A program made the position numbers and the translations under genes. The notes under the pieces were generated by a model. It did no database searches and had not been told where the DNA came from. It saw only the letters and a program-made list of their open reading frames with translations. 64,000 bases of DNA. Origin: JACVRW01 sp963812415 (GTDB lineage: Bacteria; Actinomycetota; Thermoleophilia; Solirubrobacterales; Thermoleophilaceae). The DNA is taken from positions 1-64,000 of the forward strand of contig CAWEVH010000017.1 of assembly GCA_963812415.1 (NCBI GenBank). Direction: 5' to 3'. Below are positions 15,015 to 24,776 of this stretch, in pieces (position 1 is the first letter of the stretch; each line of letters opens with the position of its first letter).

Positions 15015-15679
15015 CCCCGCCGGACCAGATGGCCGGACCGCCCGAGGGTGGCTGGGAGTCGCTGAAGGTCGACGAGCTCAAGGCCGAGCTCGAAGCCCGC
15101 GGGCTCACCAAGAGCGGCACCAAGGCCGAGCTGATCTCGCGCCTCGAGGACGACGAGCTGGCCCAGGAGGCCACCGCGCCGCCGGAGGAGCAGATCGCCG
15201 AGGAGGTCGTGGAGGCCGAGGAGGTCGAGAAGCCTGCGGAGCCCGAGGAGGCGGAGGAGGCGAGTCCGCGCCGCGGCTCGGTCGAGACGACCACCCAGAC
15301 GAAGAAGGCGCCCCCGAAGGTCGAGGGCGCGGTCGTGGTGATGGCGCGCGCCAAGTACGTGCGCAGCGCCCCGCGCAAGGCCCGGCTCGTGATGAACCAC
15401 ATCCGCGGCAAGCGCGTCGAGCAGGCCCAGGCGATCCTCCAGCACGCCCCGCGCGCCGTCTCGACGGACATCCTGAAGCTGCTGAACTCGGCCGTGGCCA
15501 ACGCGGAGTCCGCGTACGAGCTGGGGCCGGACGAGCTGGAGGTGCGGCGCGCCTTCGTCGACGAGGGCCCGACGATCAAGCGCTACCGCCCGCGCGCGCT
15601 CGGGCGCGCCACACGCATCAACAAGCGCACCAGCCACATGACGATCGAGTTGACGACAACCGACGGGAACGGGAGGTAG
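15011..15679 (+). CDS. rplV: 50S ribosomal protein L22 with N-terminal SAP-like extension
   Basis: 222 residues, about twice the usual L22. The L22 core begins at residue 111 (MARAKYVRSAPRKARLVMNH) and is complete. Before it lie a SAP-like motif at residues about 15-50 (WESLKVDELKAELEARGLTK then SGTKAELISRLED), a helix-turn-helix nucleic-acid-binding fold, and a Glu/Ala-rich linker at about 55-95. The GTG start overlaps rpsS by GTGA like its neighbours, and the frame has no stop, so the extension is probably translated. An internal ATG at 15341 could also give the short form. Confidence 0.9.
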   Translation: MTPPDQMAGPPEGGWESLKVDELKAELEARGLTKSGTKAELISRLEDDELAQEATAPPEEQIAEEVVEAEEVEKPAEPEEAEEASPRRGSVETTTQTKKAPPKVEGAVVVMARAKYVRSAPRKARLVMNHIRGKRVEQAQAILQHAPRAVSTDILKLLNSAVANAESAYELGPDELEVRRAFVDEGPTIKRYRPRALGRATRINKRTSHMTIELTTTDGNGR

Positions 15680-15682
15680 CTC

Positions 15683-16479
<797 letters not shown>

Positions 16480-16480
<1 letters not shown>

Positions 16481-16902
16481 TGCTGCAGCCCAAGCGCGTC
16501 AAGTGGCGCAAGGAGCATCGCGGCAGGCGCCGCGGCTACGCCAAGGGCGGCACGCACGTGGAGTACGGCGAGTACGGCCTGAAGGCGATCGAGCGCGGCT
16601 GGGTGACCAATCGCCAGATCGAGGCCGCCCGAATCGCGATGACGCGCAAGATCAAGCGCGGCGGCAAGGTCTGGATCAACATCTTCCCCGACAAGCCCTA
16701 CACGAAGAAGCCGGCCGAGACCCGCATGGGGTCCGGCAAGGGCTCGCCCGAGGGCTGGGTCGCCGTGGTCAAGCCCGGGCGCGTGATGTTCGAGCTCTCC
16801 GGCGTGCCGGAGCCGCTCGCCCGCGAGGCGATGCGTCTGGCCGGGCACAAGCTGCCGGTCAAGACGAAGTTCGTGCTCCGCGAGGGGGCGGGCCAGCAGT
16901 GA
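16480..16902 (+). CDS. rplP: 50S ribosomal protein L16
   Basis: 140 residues. Binds near the A site. Begins MLQPKRVKWRKEHRGRRRGY and contains RKIKRGGKVWINIFPDKPYT and RMGSGKGSPEGWVAVVKPG, with the Arg of the latter loop that is hydroxylated in E. coli conserved in position. Start fixed by the TGATG overlap with rpsC. Confidence 0.97.
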
Positions 16903-17123
16903 AGGCGGTCGAGGTGCATAACCTGGAGGACACCCAGCTCGCCGAGTTCGCGGACACCGCGCGCAAGGAGCTGTTCAACCTCCGCTTCCAGCACGCCACG
17001 GGCCAGCTCGAGAACACGGCCCGGCTGGGGCAGGCAAAGAGGGATCTCGCGCGCGCGCTGACGGTGGCGAAGCAGCGCGGGATCGACGTCGACACCGAGA
17101 TTCGCAAGCAGAAGAAGCAATGA
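16899..17123 (+). CDS. rpmC: 50S ribosomal protein L29
   Basis: 74 residues, GTG start inside the rplP stop (GTGA). Two-helix protein at the tunnel exit. NLRFQHATGQLENTARL followed by AKRDLARALTVAKQRG is the L29 signature. Overlaps the rpsQ ATG by ATGA. Confidence 0.95.
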   Translation: MKAVEVHNLEDTQLAEFADTARKELFNLRFQHATGQLENTARLGQAKRDLARALTVAKQRGIDVDTEIRKQKKQ

Positions 17124-17752
17124 TCGAGAACGAGAACGAAGAGAACGTGGAGCAGCAGGAGGAGGCCGTCGAGGAGCAGGGCGCCGAGGAGGCCCCTGCC
17201 GTCGAGGCGCAGGCCGCCGAGGAGGCCCCTGCGGCCGAGGAGGCCGCCGCGGCCGAGCAGCAGCAGGCCCCCGCCGCGGCCGCCGAACCCGAGGAGCAGC
17301 TCTCGCCGAAGGAGCGGCGCAAGCGCGCGCGCTCGCGGCACAGCGGCGAGGCCCGTCCCCAGCGCTCGATCGAGGAGCGCGCGCAGGAGCGGGCCGACGC
17401 CCGCCGCCGCAAGGCGCAGCATCGCCGTGCCTACCGGCAGAAGATGCGCGAGCGCCGGGTCTCCGAGCCGCGCGGCGAGACACCGCCCGTCGAGGACAAG
17501 GGGTCGGGCGCGCTCAAGGTGCGCCAGGGCGTGGTGGTCGCGGACAAGGCCGACAAGACGATCACGGTGCGAATCGACGTGGTGCGCGCGCACCGCATGT
17601 ACAAGAAGATCGTGCGCACCTCCTCCACCCTCCACGCCCACGACGAGCGCAACGACGCTCACGTGGGGGACACCGTCCGCGTGGTCGAGAGCCGGCCGAT
17701 CAGCCGCACGAAGCGCTGGCGCCTGGACGAGGTGCTGGAGAGGGCGCGCTAG
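17120..17752 (+). CDS. rpsQ: 30S ribosomal protein S17 with long charged N-terminal extension
   Basis: 210 residues against the usual 80-90. The S17 OB-fold core starts near residue 130 (LKVRQGVVVADKADKTITVR) and ends normally. Residues 1-60 are very acidic and Ala/Gln-rich; residues 62-115 are strongly basic (KERRKRARSRHSGEARPQRS and a run of Arg-rich helices). The ATG overlaps rpmC by 4 bases, and no better start lies near the core, so the extension is likely real. Function of the added domain unknown. Confidence 0.9.
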   Translation: MIENENEENVEQQEEAVEEQGAEEAPAVEAQAAEEAPAAEEAAAAEQQQAPAAAAEPEEQLSPKERRKRARSRHSGEARPQRSIEERAQERADARRRKAQHRRAYRQKMRERRVSEPRGETPPVEDKGSGALKVRQGVVVADKADKTITVRIDVVRAHRMYKKIVRTSSTLHAHDERNDAHVGDTVRVVESRPISRTKRWRLDEVLERAR

Positions 17753-17756
17753 GGCG

Positions 17757-18125
17757 ATGATCCAGCAGGAGTCGAGGCTCAAGATCGCTGACAACACGGG
17801 TGCCCGTGAGGTGCTCTGCATCCGCGTGCGCGGCGGCAGCCATCGTCGCTACGCCGGCGTCGGCGACATCATCGTCTGCACCGTCAAGCAGGCGATCCCG
17901 CACGGCTCCGTCAAGAAGGGTGAGGTCGTGACCGCCGTTGTCGTGCGCACCAAGAAGGGCTTCGGGCGCGACGACGGCACGTATATCGCCTTCGACGAGA
18001 ACGCGGCGGTGCTGATCGACGCGCAGAACAACCCGCGCGGCACCCGCATCTTCGGGCCGGTTGCGCGCGAGCTGCGCGAGCGCAACTTCATGAAGATCGT
18101 CTCGCTGGCGCCGGAGGTGCTCTGA
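17757..18125 (+). CDS. rplN: 50S ribosomal protein L14
   Basis: 122 residues, exact family length. MIQQESRLKIADNTGAREVL start and GSVKKGEVVTAVVVRTKKG core. First gene of the spc group, four bases after rpsQ, so S10 and spc genes look like one transcription unit. Confidence 0.97.
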   Translation: MIQQESRLKIADNTGAREVLCIRVRGGSHRRYAGVGDIIVCTVKQAIPHGSVKKGEVVTAVVVRTKKGFGRDDGTYIAFDENAAVLIDAQNNPRGTRIFGPVARELRERNFMKIVSLAPEVL

Positions 18126-18127
18126 GC

Positions 18128-18460
18128 ATGGCCATGAGGATCCGCCGTGACGACACCGTCCGCATCATCGCCGGCAAGGACCGCGGCAAGACCGGCCGCG
18201 TGCTGCGCGTCGACCCGCGCCACGACCGCGTGGTGGTCGAGGGCGCGAACATCATCAAGCGCCACACGCGCCCGCGCACGCTGCGCGACACCCAGCGCGC
18301 CCAGGAGCTCGGCGGCATCGTCGAGAAGGAGGGTCCGATCCACGTGTCCAACGTGATGCTGATCGACCCCGACTCGGGCGAGCCCACGCGCGTGGGCATC
18401 AAGCGCGAGGGTGGCCGGCGCGTGCGCGTGGCCAAGGGCTCCGGCAAGGAGATCGACTGA
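18128..18460 (+). CDS. rplX: 50S ribosomal protein L24
   Basis: 110 residues. KOW motif DTVRIIAGKDRGKTGRVLRVDP at the N-terminus, then NIIKRHTRP and the IHVSNVMLIDPDSGEPTRVG segment. An in-frame ATG two codons later could be used instead. The stop overlaps the rplE ATG. Confidence 0.95.
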   Translation: MAMRIRRDDTVRIIAGKDRGKTGRVLRVDPRHDRVVVEGANIIKRHTRPRTLRDTQRAQELGGIVEKEGPIHVSNVMLIDPDSGEPTRVGIKREGGRRVRVAKGSGKEID

Positions 18461-19243
18461 TGGAAGCCAGCGCCCAGGCGAACATCCCGCCGCGCCTGAA
18501 GGAGCGGTACGAGAGCGAGATCAAGCCGAAGCTGCAGGGAGCGCTTCGGCTACTCGTCGGTGATGCAGGTACCGCGCGTGGAGAAGATCACGCTCAACAT
18601 GGGCGTGGGCGAGGCCAAGCAGGACTCGAACATGCTCGAGGCGGCCCAGGAGCAGCTGGCGACGCTCGCCGGCCAGGCGCCGAACGTGCGCCGGGCGCGC
18701 AAGTCGATCGCGGCCTTCAAGCTGCGCGACGGCATGCCGGTCGGCGTGAGCGTGACGCTGCGCCACGCGCGCATGTACGAGTTCCTCGACCGGCTCGTGT
18801 CGATCTCGATCCCGCGCATCCGCGACTTCCGCGGTCTCAACGCGCGCTCGTTCGACGGCCGCGGCAACTACTCGATGGGCGTGCGCGAGCAGATCATCTT
18901 CCCGGAGATCGACTACGACGCGATCGACCAGGTGCGCGGGCTCGACGTGACGATCACCACGAGCGCCACGACCGACGAGGAGGCCTACGTCCTCCTGCGA
19001 GAGTTGGGCATGCCGTTCTCGCCCGAGGGCGCCCCGGGGTCGGAGGACCAGGCCGAGGCCGCCGAGGCGGCGGCGGAGGAGGCGCGGCTCGAGGAGGCGC
19101 GCCAGAAGGCGGAGGCCGAGGAGCAGGCCTACGAGGAGCTCAAGGAGGAGAACCCGGAGGCGTACGAGCCTCCCGCCGAGGAGCCCGAGGAAGGCGAAGA
19201 GGGCGAAGGCGAAGCGGCAGCTGCCGAGGAAACCGAGGACTGA
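18460..19243 (+). CDS. rplE: 50S ribosomal protein L5, apparent +1 frameshift and acidic tail
   Basis: L5 binds 5S rRNA. The first 26 codons (PPRLKERYESEIKPKLQ) are in one frame; the rest (ERFGYSSVMQVPRVEKITLN, LNMGVGEA) continues in the +1 frame. Omitting one G of the GGG at 18537-18539 joins them into a 260-residue protein with the exact family sequence across the join. The frame then runs through AFRGLNARSFDGRGNYS-like core motifs (RDFRGLNARSFDGRGNYSMG). From about residue 195 there is an unusual 65-residue Glu/Ala-rich tail. L5 is essential, so either the extra base is a sequence error or the shift is bypassed. Confidence 0.9.
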
Positions 19244-19428
19244 TGGCCAAGACGTCCCAGAGGGTCCGCCAGCAGCGCGGGTCCAAGTACCAGACACGCA
19301 ACTACAACCGATGCAAGCGATGCGGTCGGCCGCGCGCCTACCTGCGCAAGTTCGGCCTCTGCCGCATCTGCCTCCGGGAGGTTGCCCACGAGGGCATGAT
19401 CCCGGGGCTCACGAAGTCGAGCTGGTGA
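19243..19428 (+). CDS. rpsZ: 30S ribosomal protein S14 type Z
   Basis: 61 residues, the short zinc-binding form of S14 with Cys24, Cys27, Cys40 and Cys43 (CKRC and CRIC). Located in the spc operon at the normal S14 site. ATG overlaps the rplE stop by one base, which supports the reading frame proposed for the second part of rplE. Confidence 0.96.
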   Translation: MAKTSQRVRQQRGSKYQTRNYNRCKRCGRPRAYLRKFGLCRICLREVAHEGMIPGLTKSSW

Positions 19429-19432
19429 CCCA

Positions 19433-19831
19433 ATGTCGATGACCGACCCAATCGCAGACCTCCTGACTCGCATCCGCAACGGGCTGCACGCGGACCGCGA
19501 CGACGTGGAGATGCCCGCGTCCACCTTCAAGGCGGAGGTCGCCCGCATCCTGCGCGAGCAGGGCTACATCGAGGACTTCGCCGTCGAACCGGCGCGAGTC
19601 GGACGCACGCTGCGGGTGCAGCTCAAGTACACCGAGGACCGCAAGCCCGTGATCCAGGGGATCGAGCGGATGTCGAGGCCCGGCCGGCGTCACTACGTCG
19701 AGGCGGGCACCGTGCCGAAGGTCCAGGGCGGCATGGGCACCACGATCATCTCCACCTCCCGCGGCGTGATGACCGGGCACGACGCGCGCCGCGCCGGCAT
19801 CGGCGGCGAGCTCGTGGCGAGGGTCTGGTGA
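19433..19831 (+). CDS. rpsH: 30S ribosomal protein S8
   Basis: 132 residues. Binds central 16S rRNA and, in E. coli, represses the spc operon. TDPIADLLTRIRNG start, then a C-terminal GTTIISTSRGVMTGHDARRAG, the rRNA-binding motif. Four bases after rpsZ. Confidence 0.97.
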   Translation: MSMTDPIADLLTRIRNGLHADRDDVEMPASTFKAEVARILREQGYIEDFAVEPARVGRTLRVQLKYTEDRKPVIQGIERMSRPGRRHYVEAGTVPKVQGGMGTTIISTSRGVMTGHDARRAGIGGELVARVW

Positions 19832-19841
19832 GCCCGTCCCC

Positions 19842-20375
19842 ATGAGCCGCATCGGAAAGCAGCCGATCGCCGTCCCGGACGGGGTGGAGGTCACGATCGA
19901 GCCCGAGCTCGTGAAGGTGAAGGGTCCCAAGGGCGAGCTCGAGGAGCGCGTGAGCCGCGCCATGGACGTGTCGCAGGAGGACGGCGAGGTCCTCGTCAAG
20001 CGCCCCACCGACCGCGGCGAGCACCGTGCCCTGCACGGTCTGACCCGCAGCCTGATCGCGAACATGGTCGAGGGCGTGACGAACGGCTACGAGAAGTCGC
20101 TCGAGATCCAGGGCGTCGGCTACCGCGCGCAGCTCCAGGGCTCGAAGCTCGTGCTCGCGCTCGGCTACTCGCATCCCGTCGAGATCGACGCTCCGTCCGG
20201 CATCGACTTCGAGGTGCCTCAGCCCACCCGCATCATCGTGCGCGGGATCTCGAAGCAGGCCGTCGGCGAGGTGGCCGCGATCATCCGCAAGCAGCGGCCG
20301 CCCGAGCCCTACAAGGGCAAGGGCATCCGCTACCAGGGCGAGTACGTGGCCCGGAAGGTGGGCAAGCGCGCATGA
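19842..20375 (+). CDS. rplF: 50S ribosomal protein L6
   Basis: 177 residues. MSRIGKQPIAVPDGVEV start; internal repeat of two similar domains; ends with the signature PEPYKGKGIRYQGEYVARK. Overlaps rplR by ATGA. Confidence 0.97.
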   Translation: MSRIGKQPIAVPDGVEVTIEPELVKVKGPKGELEERVSRAMDVSQEDGEVLVKRPTDRGEHRALHGLTRSLIANMVEGVTNGYEKSLEIQGVGYRAQLQGSKLVLALGYSHPVEIDAPSGIDFEVPQPTRIIVRGISKQAVGEVAAIIRKQRPPEPYKGKGIRYQGEYVARKVGKRA

Positions 20376-20725
20376 CCACGAAGACCAAGCCCCAGGCGCG
20401 GCTGCGCCGCCGCCGCCGGGTGCGCGCCAAGGTGCGCGGCACCGCCGAGCGGCCGCGGCTGTCGGTGTTCCGCTCCAACCGCGGCATCGGCGCCCAGCTG
20501 ATCGACGACGTGGCGGGCCACACGCTGGCCGCCGTCAACTGGACCGAGTCCGACCTGAAGTCGCTCGGCCGGCTCGAGCAGGCCGGCAAGGCGGGCGAGC
20601 TGCTGGCCGAGCGGGCCAAGTCCGCGGGCGTCGAGACCGTGGTGTTCGACCGCGGCGGCTACCGCTACCACGGCCGCGTCAAGGCGCTTGCCGACGGCGC
20701 CCGCGAGGGCGGCCTCAAGTTTTGA
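20372..20725 (+). CDS. rplR: 50S ribosomal protein L18
   Basis: 117 residues. 5S rRNA-binding protein. RRRRVRAKVRGTAERPRLSV at the N-terminus and VVFDRGGYRYHGRVKALADG near the end are diagnostic. It is followed by a 72-bp gap with two hairpins, the largest break inside the ribosomal cluster after str. Confidence 0.97.
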   Translation: MTTKTKPQARLRRRRRVRAKVRGTAERPRLSVFRSNRGIGAQLIDDVAGHTLAAVNWTESDLKSLGRLEQAGKAGELLAERAKSAGVETVVFDRGGYRYHGRVKALADGAREGGLKF

Positions 20726-20786
20726 ACGGCATCGTTCCGGTCCGGGCAGAGCCCGGCCCCTCGCGCACGACGATGATCGCTACGGT
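20724..20786 (+). promoter_or_regulatory. twin hairpins and promoter-like element before rpsE
   Basis: GAACG/CGTTC (20724-20728, 20733-20737) and a perfect 6-bp stem CCGGGC-aga-GCCCGG (20742-20756) follow the rplR stop; no T run. A -10-like TACGGT lies at 20781-20786, 12 bases before the rpsE ATG. Together they suggest a partial stop and restart inside the spc operon. Confidence 0.4.
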
Positions 20787-20797
20787 GAGTGATTCCA

Positions 20798-21360
<563 letters not shown>

Positions 21361-21361
<1 letters not shown>

Positions 21362-21540
21362 TGGCGACGCTCACCATCACGCAGGTTCGCTCGTCGAACG
21401 GCTCGAGCCGCAAGCAGACGGAGACGCTGAGGACGCTCGGGCTCGGCAAGATCGGGCGGACCGTGGAGCGCGAGGACCACCCGTCCGTGCGTGGCCTGAT
21501 CCACGCCGTCGGCCACCTGGTGGAGGTGCGGGATGGCTGA
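21361..21540 (+). CDS. rpmD: 50S ribosomal protein L30
   Basis: 59 residues, family length. Contains ITQVRSSNGSSRKQTETLRT and LGLGKIGRTVEREDHPSVRG, then GLIHAVGHLVEV. Its last 8 bases overlap the start of rplO. Confidence 0.95.
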
Positions 21541-22052
21541 CGAGCGCATCGGGCTGCACAGCCTGAAGCCCGCCCCCGGCTCGCGCCGGCCGAAGAAGCG
21601 CATCGGCCGCGGCGAGGGCTCCGGCACCGGCAAGACCGCCGGTCGCGGCCACAAGGGCGTACGGCGCGCGTTCGGGCAGCAAGCGCCGCGTCCGCTTCGA
21701 GGGCGGCCAGACGCCGATCCATATGCGGATGCGCAAGCTGCGCGGTCCGCACATGAAGAAGTCGATGCCGTTCGAGAAGTTCCGGACGCGCACGCAGCCG
21801 GTGAACCTCGACGACCTCGAGGCGCGCTTCGACGCCGGCGCCGAGGTCACCCCCGACGGCTTGCGCGAGCTGGGCCTCGCGACCAAGCGCGACGTGCCCG
21901 TCAAGGTGCTCGGCCGCGGCGAGCTGTCCAAGGCCCTGACCGTCCACGCCCACGGCTTCTCGAAGACCGCGCGCGAGAGGATCGAGGCCGCGGGCGGCAC
22001 CTGCCAGGTCCTCGAAGGACTGAGGACGGCCGGGTGCTCCGGACCTTCCTGA
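21533..22052 (+). CDS. rplO: 50S ribosomal protein L15, apparent +1 frameshift
   Basis: L15 N-terminus GLHSLKPAPGSRRPKKRIGR and GSGTGKTAGRGHKG is in one frame; after about 21659 the family sequence (GARSGSKRRVRFEGGQTPIH, then MRMRKLRG) continues in the +1 frame. Skipping one base near GGCGTAC gives a 172-residue protein. The C-terminal part (DLEARFDAGAEVTPDGLREL; KVLGRGELSKALTVHAHGFS) is normal L15; its last residues overlap the secY start by 19 bases. Confidence 0.88.
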
Positions 22053-23308
22053 ACGCGTTCCGGGTCGCCGACATCCGGAAGAAGCTGGCCTTCACGGCCG
22101 CCATGCTGGCGCTCTACCGGCTCGGCGCCTACATCCCCGCGCCGGGGATCAACATCGACGTGGTCGAGGACCTCGCGTCGAACTTCGAGGGCCAGTCGAA
22201 CGTGCTCGGCTTCCTCAACCTGTTCTCGGGCGGCTCGCTCCAGCGCTTCGCGATCTTCGCGCTCGGGATCATGCCCTACATCACCGCGTCGATCATGCTG
22301 CAGCTGCTCACGGTGGTGCTGCCCTCGCTCGACAAGCTCCGCAAGGAGGGTGAGGTCGGCCAGCAGAAGATCACGCAGTACACGCGCTACCTCACCGTCG
22401 GCCTCGCCTTCGGCCAGTCGATCGGCTACGTCTTCCTGTTCCGCACCTTCGCCGGCAGCGAGGGCACCGAGGTGGTCGACAACTTCACCTTCGGTCGCGT
22501 CTTCGTGATCGTGATGACGCTCACCGCCGGCTGCGTGCTGCTGATGTGGCTCGGCGAGCTGATCACCCAGCGCGGCATCGGCAACGGCATCTCGCTGATG
22601 ATCTTCGCCTCGATCGCGTCGGGCCTGCCGAGCGGAATCCAGGCCTGGTGGACGAACCCGGACCAGATCTTCGTCGTGATGATGCCGTTCCTGGCGCTCG
22701 CGATCATCGCCGGAATCGTCTTCATGCAGGAGGGGCAGCGGCGCATCCCCGTGCAGTACGCCAAACGCGTGGTGGGCCGGCGCATGGCCGGCGGGGGCTC
22801 CACCTACCTGCCGCTGCGCGTGAACATGGCAGGCGTGATCCCGGTGATCTTCGCGGCCTCGCTGATGGCGTTCCCGCCGACGGTCGGCGAGCTCACGCAG
22901 GCGAGCTGGGCACAGGACTTCTCGGCCTTCTTCAACCCCAACGACGCGCCCTACCTGATCGGTGAGTCGATCCTGATCATCCTGTTCACCTACTTCTACA
23001 CGGCGGTCACCTTCAACCCGGTGGAGCAGGCGGACAACCTGAAGAAGTACGGCGGCTTCATCCCTGGGGTGAGGCCTGGAAGACCCACGGCCGAATACCT
23101 CGACCGCATCCTCGCGCGGCTGACGTTCCCGGGCGCGCTCTACCTCGCCGCCGTCGCGGCGCTGCCGACGATCCTCATCAACCAGACGAGCGCGAACTTC
23201 TTCTTCGGCGGAACGTCGATCCTGATCGTCGTCGGCGTCGCGCTCGACACCATGAAGCAGCTCGAGGCGCAGCTCATGATGCGCAACTACGAGGGCTTCC
23301 TGAAGTGA
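22034..23308 (+). CDS. secY: protein translocase subunit SecY
   Basis: 424 residues, GTG start, ten membrane helices. Channel of the Sec translocon. Begins LRTFLNAFRVADIRKKLAFT, contains the plug/TM2a region with GGSLQRFAIFALGIMPYITA and the C-terminal NPVEQADNLKKYGGFIPGVR. Overlaps rplO upstream and adk downstream (GTGA), as in other spc operons. Confidence 0.97.
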   Translation: MLRTFLNAFRVADIRKKLAFTAAMLALYRLGAYIPAPGINIDVVEDLASNFEGQSNVLGFLNLFSGGSLQRFAIFALGIMPYITASIMLQLLTVVLPSLDKLRKEGEVGQQKITQYTRYLTVGLAFGQSIGYVFLFRTFAGSEGTEVVDNFTFGRVFVIVMTLTAGCVLLMWLGELITQRGIGNGISLMIFASIASGLPSGIQAWWTNPDQIFVVMMPFLALAIIAGIVFMQEGQRRIPVQYAKRVVGRRMAGGGSTYLPLRVNMAGVIPVIFAASLMAFPPTVGELTQASWAQDFSAFFNPNDAPYLIGESILIILFTYFYTAVTFNPVEQADNLKKYGGFIPGVRPGRPTAEYLDRILARLTFPGALYLAAVAALPTILINQTSANFFFGGTSILIVVGVALDTMKQLEAQLMMRNYEGFLK

Positions 23309-23979
23309 GTGAGCTGAACCTCGTCCTTCTCGGTCCGCCCGGGGCCGGGAAGGGCACCCAGGCGGAGCGCCTGGTCGAGGACTTCGGGCTTCCCTACTAC
23401 TCCACCGGCATCATCCTGCGCGAGGCGGTGGAGAAGGGCAACGACCTCGGTCGCGAGGCCAAGGAGTACATGGACCGGGGCGAGCTGGTGCCGGATCTCC
23501 TGATCACGGACGTGATCGCGGCCCGGTTCGACTCCGGCGAGGCCGACGACGGCTTCCTGCTCGACGGCTTCCCGCGCACGATCGGGCAGGCCGAGATGCT
23601 GGAGGAGGCGCTTGCCACGCGCGGACGGGAGCTCGCCGGCGCGCTCCTGATCGACGCGCCCGACGACGAGGTCGTACGCCGGCTCTCGGGCCGGCGCACC
23701 TGCGTGAAAGCGGGTCACGTCTACCACCTCGAGTTCGATCCTCCGAAGAACGAGGGCATCTGCGACCAGGACGGCTCGCGGCTCGTCCAGCGCGACGACG
23801 ACCGCCCGGAGACCGTGCGCAAGCGCCTGTCTGTGTACCACGAGCAGACCGAGCCGCTGATCGAGTGGTACGAGCGGCGCTCGGTGTTGCGCCGCTTCGA
23901 CGGCACGCGCACGCCCGAAGAGGTGCACGACCGGATCCGTGCGACACTTGCCACGGTTCGACTCGAGGACGAGGTCTGA
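23305..23979 (+). CDS. adk: adenylate kinase
   Basis: 224 residues. Interconverts ATP+AMP and 2 ADP. P-loop GPPGAGKGTQAERL near residue 9, AMP site DGFPRTIGQAEML, LID region starting RRLSGRRTCVKAGHVYHLEF with Cys residues that resemble part of the zinc site of Gram-positive enzymes, though only two Cys are visible. GTG at 23305 overlaps the secY stop; a second GTG at 23309 is also possible. Confidence 0.96.
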   Translation: MSELNLVLLGPPGAGKGTQAERLVEDFGLPYYSTGIILREAVEKGNDLGREAKEYMDRGELVPDLLITDVIAARFDSGEADDGFLLDGFPRTIGQAEMLEEALATRGRELAGALLIDAPDDEVVRRLSGRRTCVKAGHVYHLEFDPPKNEGICDQDGSRLVQRDDDRPETVRKRLSVYHEQTEPLIEWYERRSVLRRFDGTRTPEEVHDRIRATLATVRLEDEV

Positions 23980-23981
23980 AC

Positions 23982-24776
23982 GTGATCCAGCGCAAGACAC
24001 CGGAGCAGCTCGACAAGATGGCCGCGGCGGGCCGGATCCTCGCCCGCTGCCACGAGATGCTGCGCGCGAAGGCGCGCCCCGGGGTGACCACGGCCGAGCT
24101 CGACGAGGCCGCCGAGCGCTTCATCCGCTCCCAGGGCGCCGAGCCGGCCTTCAAGGGCTATCGCGGCTTCCCCGGCTCGATCTGCGCCTCGCCGAACTCG
24201 ATGGTGGTGCACGGGATCCCGGGCTCGTACCGGCTGAACCGCGGCGACGTGCTCTCGATCGACATCGGCGTGATCCTCGACGGCTGGGTCGCCGACGCCG
24301 CGATCACGCACCCGATCGGCCCGGTCACGCCGGTGGCAAAGCGCCTCCTCGCGACCACGCGCGCGGCGCTCTTCGACGCGGTCGACCAGTGCCTCGTGGG
24401 CAACCGGCTCGGCGACGTGTCGAGCGCCGTGCAGACGCGTGTGGAGTCGGAGGGCTTCGGCGTGATCCGCTCGCTCGTCGGCCACGGGATCGGCCGCGAC
24501 ATGCACGAGGATCCGCAGATCCCCAACTACGGGGAGCCCGGCACCGGGCCGGAGCTCGAGGAGGGCATGGCGCTCGCGATCGAGCCGATGGTGAACGTGG
24601 GCAGCCCGCACGTGCGCATGGGCTCGGACAACTGGGCCGTGTTCTCCCAGGACGGCTCGCTGGCGGCGCATTTCGAGCACACGGTGGCCATCACGGCCGA
24701 CGGACCCCGCATCCTCACCCCCTGGCACGAGCTGATGCCGGACGTGGCTGCTCCGGCCGCCGCGCCCGCGGGTTGA
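23982..24776 (+). CDS. map: methionine aminopeptidase, type I
   Basis: 264 residues, GTG start two bases after adk. Removes initiator Met. The five metal ligands are visible: Asp in SIDIGVILDGWVADAA (two Asp), His in GHGIGRDMHEDP, Glu in AIEPMVN, and Glu in HFEHTVAIT. No N-terminal zinc/SH3 extension. Last gene of the spc group. Confidence 0.96.
   Translation: MIQRKTPEQLDKMAAAGRILARCHEMLRAKARPGVTTAELDEAAERFIRSQGAEPAFKGYRGFPGSICASPNSMVVHGIPGSYRLNRGDVLSIDIGVILDGWVADAAITHPIGPVTPVAKRLLATTRAALFDAVDQCLVGNRLGDVSSAVQTRVESEGFGVIRSLVGHGIGRDMHEDPQIPNYGEPGTGPELEEGMALAIEPMVNVGSPHVRMGSDNWAVFSQDGSLAAHFEHTVAITADGPRILTPWHELMPDVAAPAAAPAG

Noticed and set aside
18460..19428. 322-residue frame joining the rplE start to S14
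   Set aside because: After codon 26 it is an out-of-frame reading of L5; it rejoins real coding only at rpsZ.
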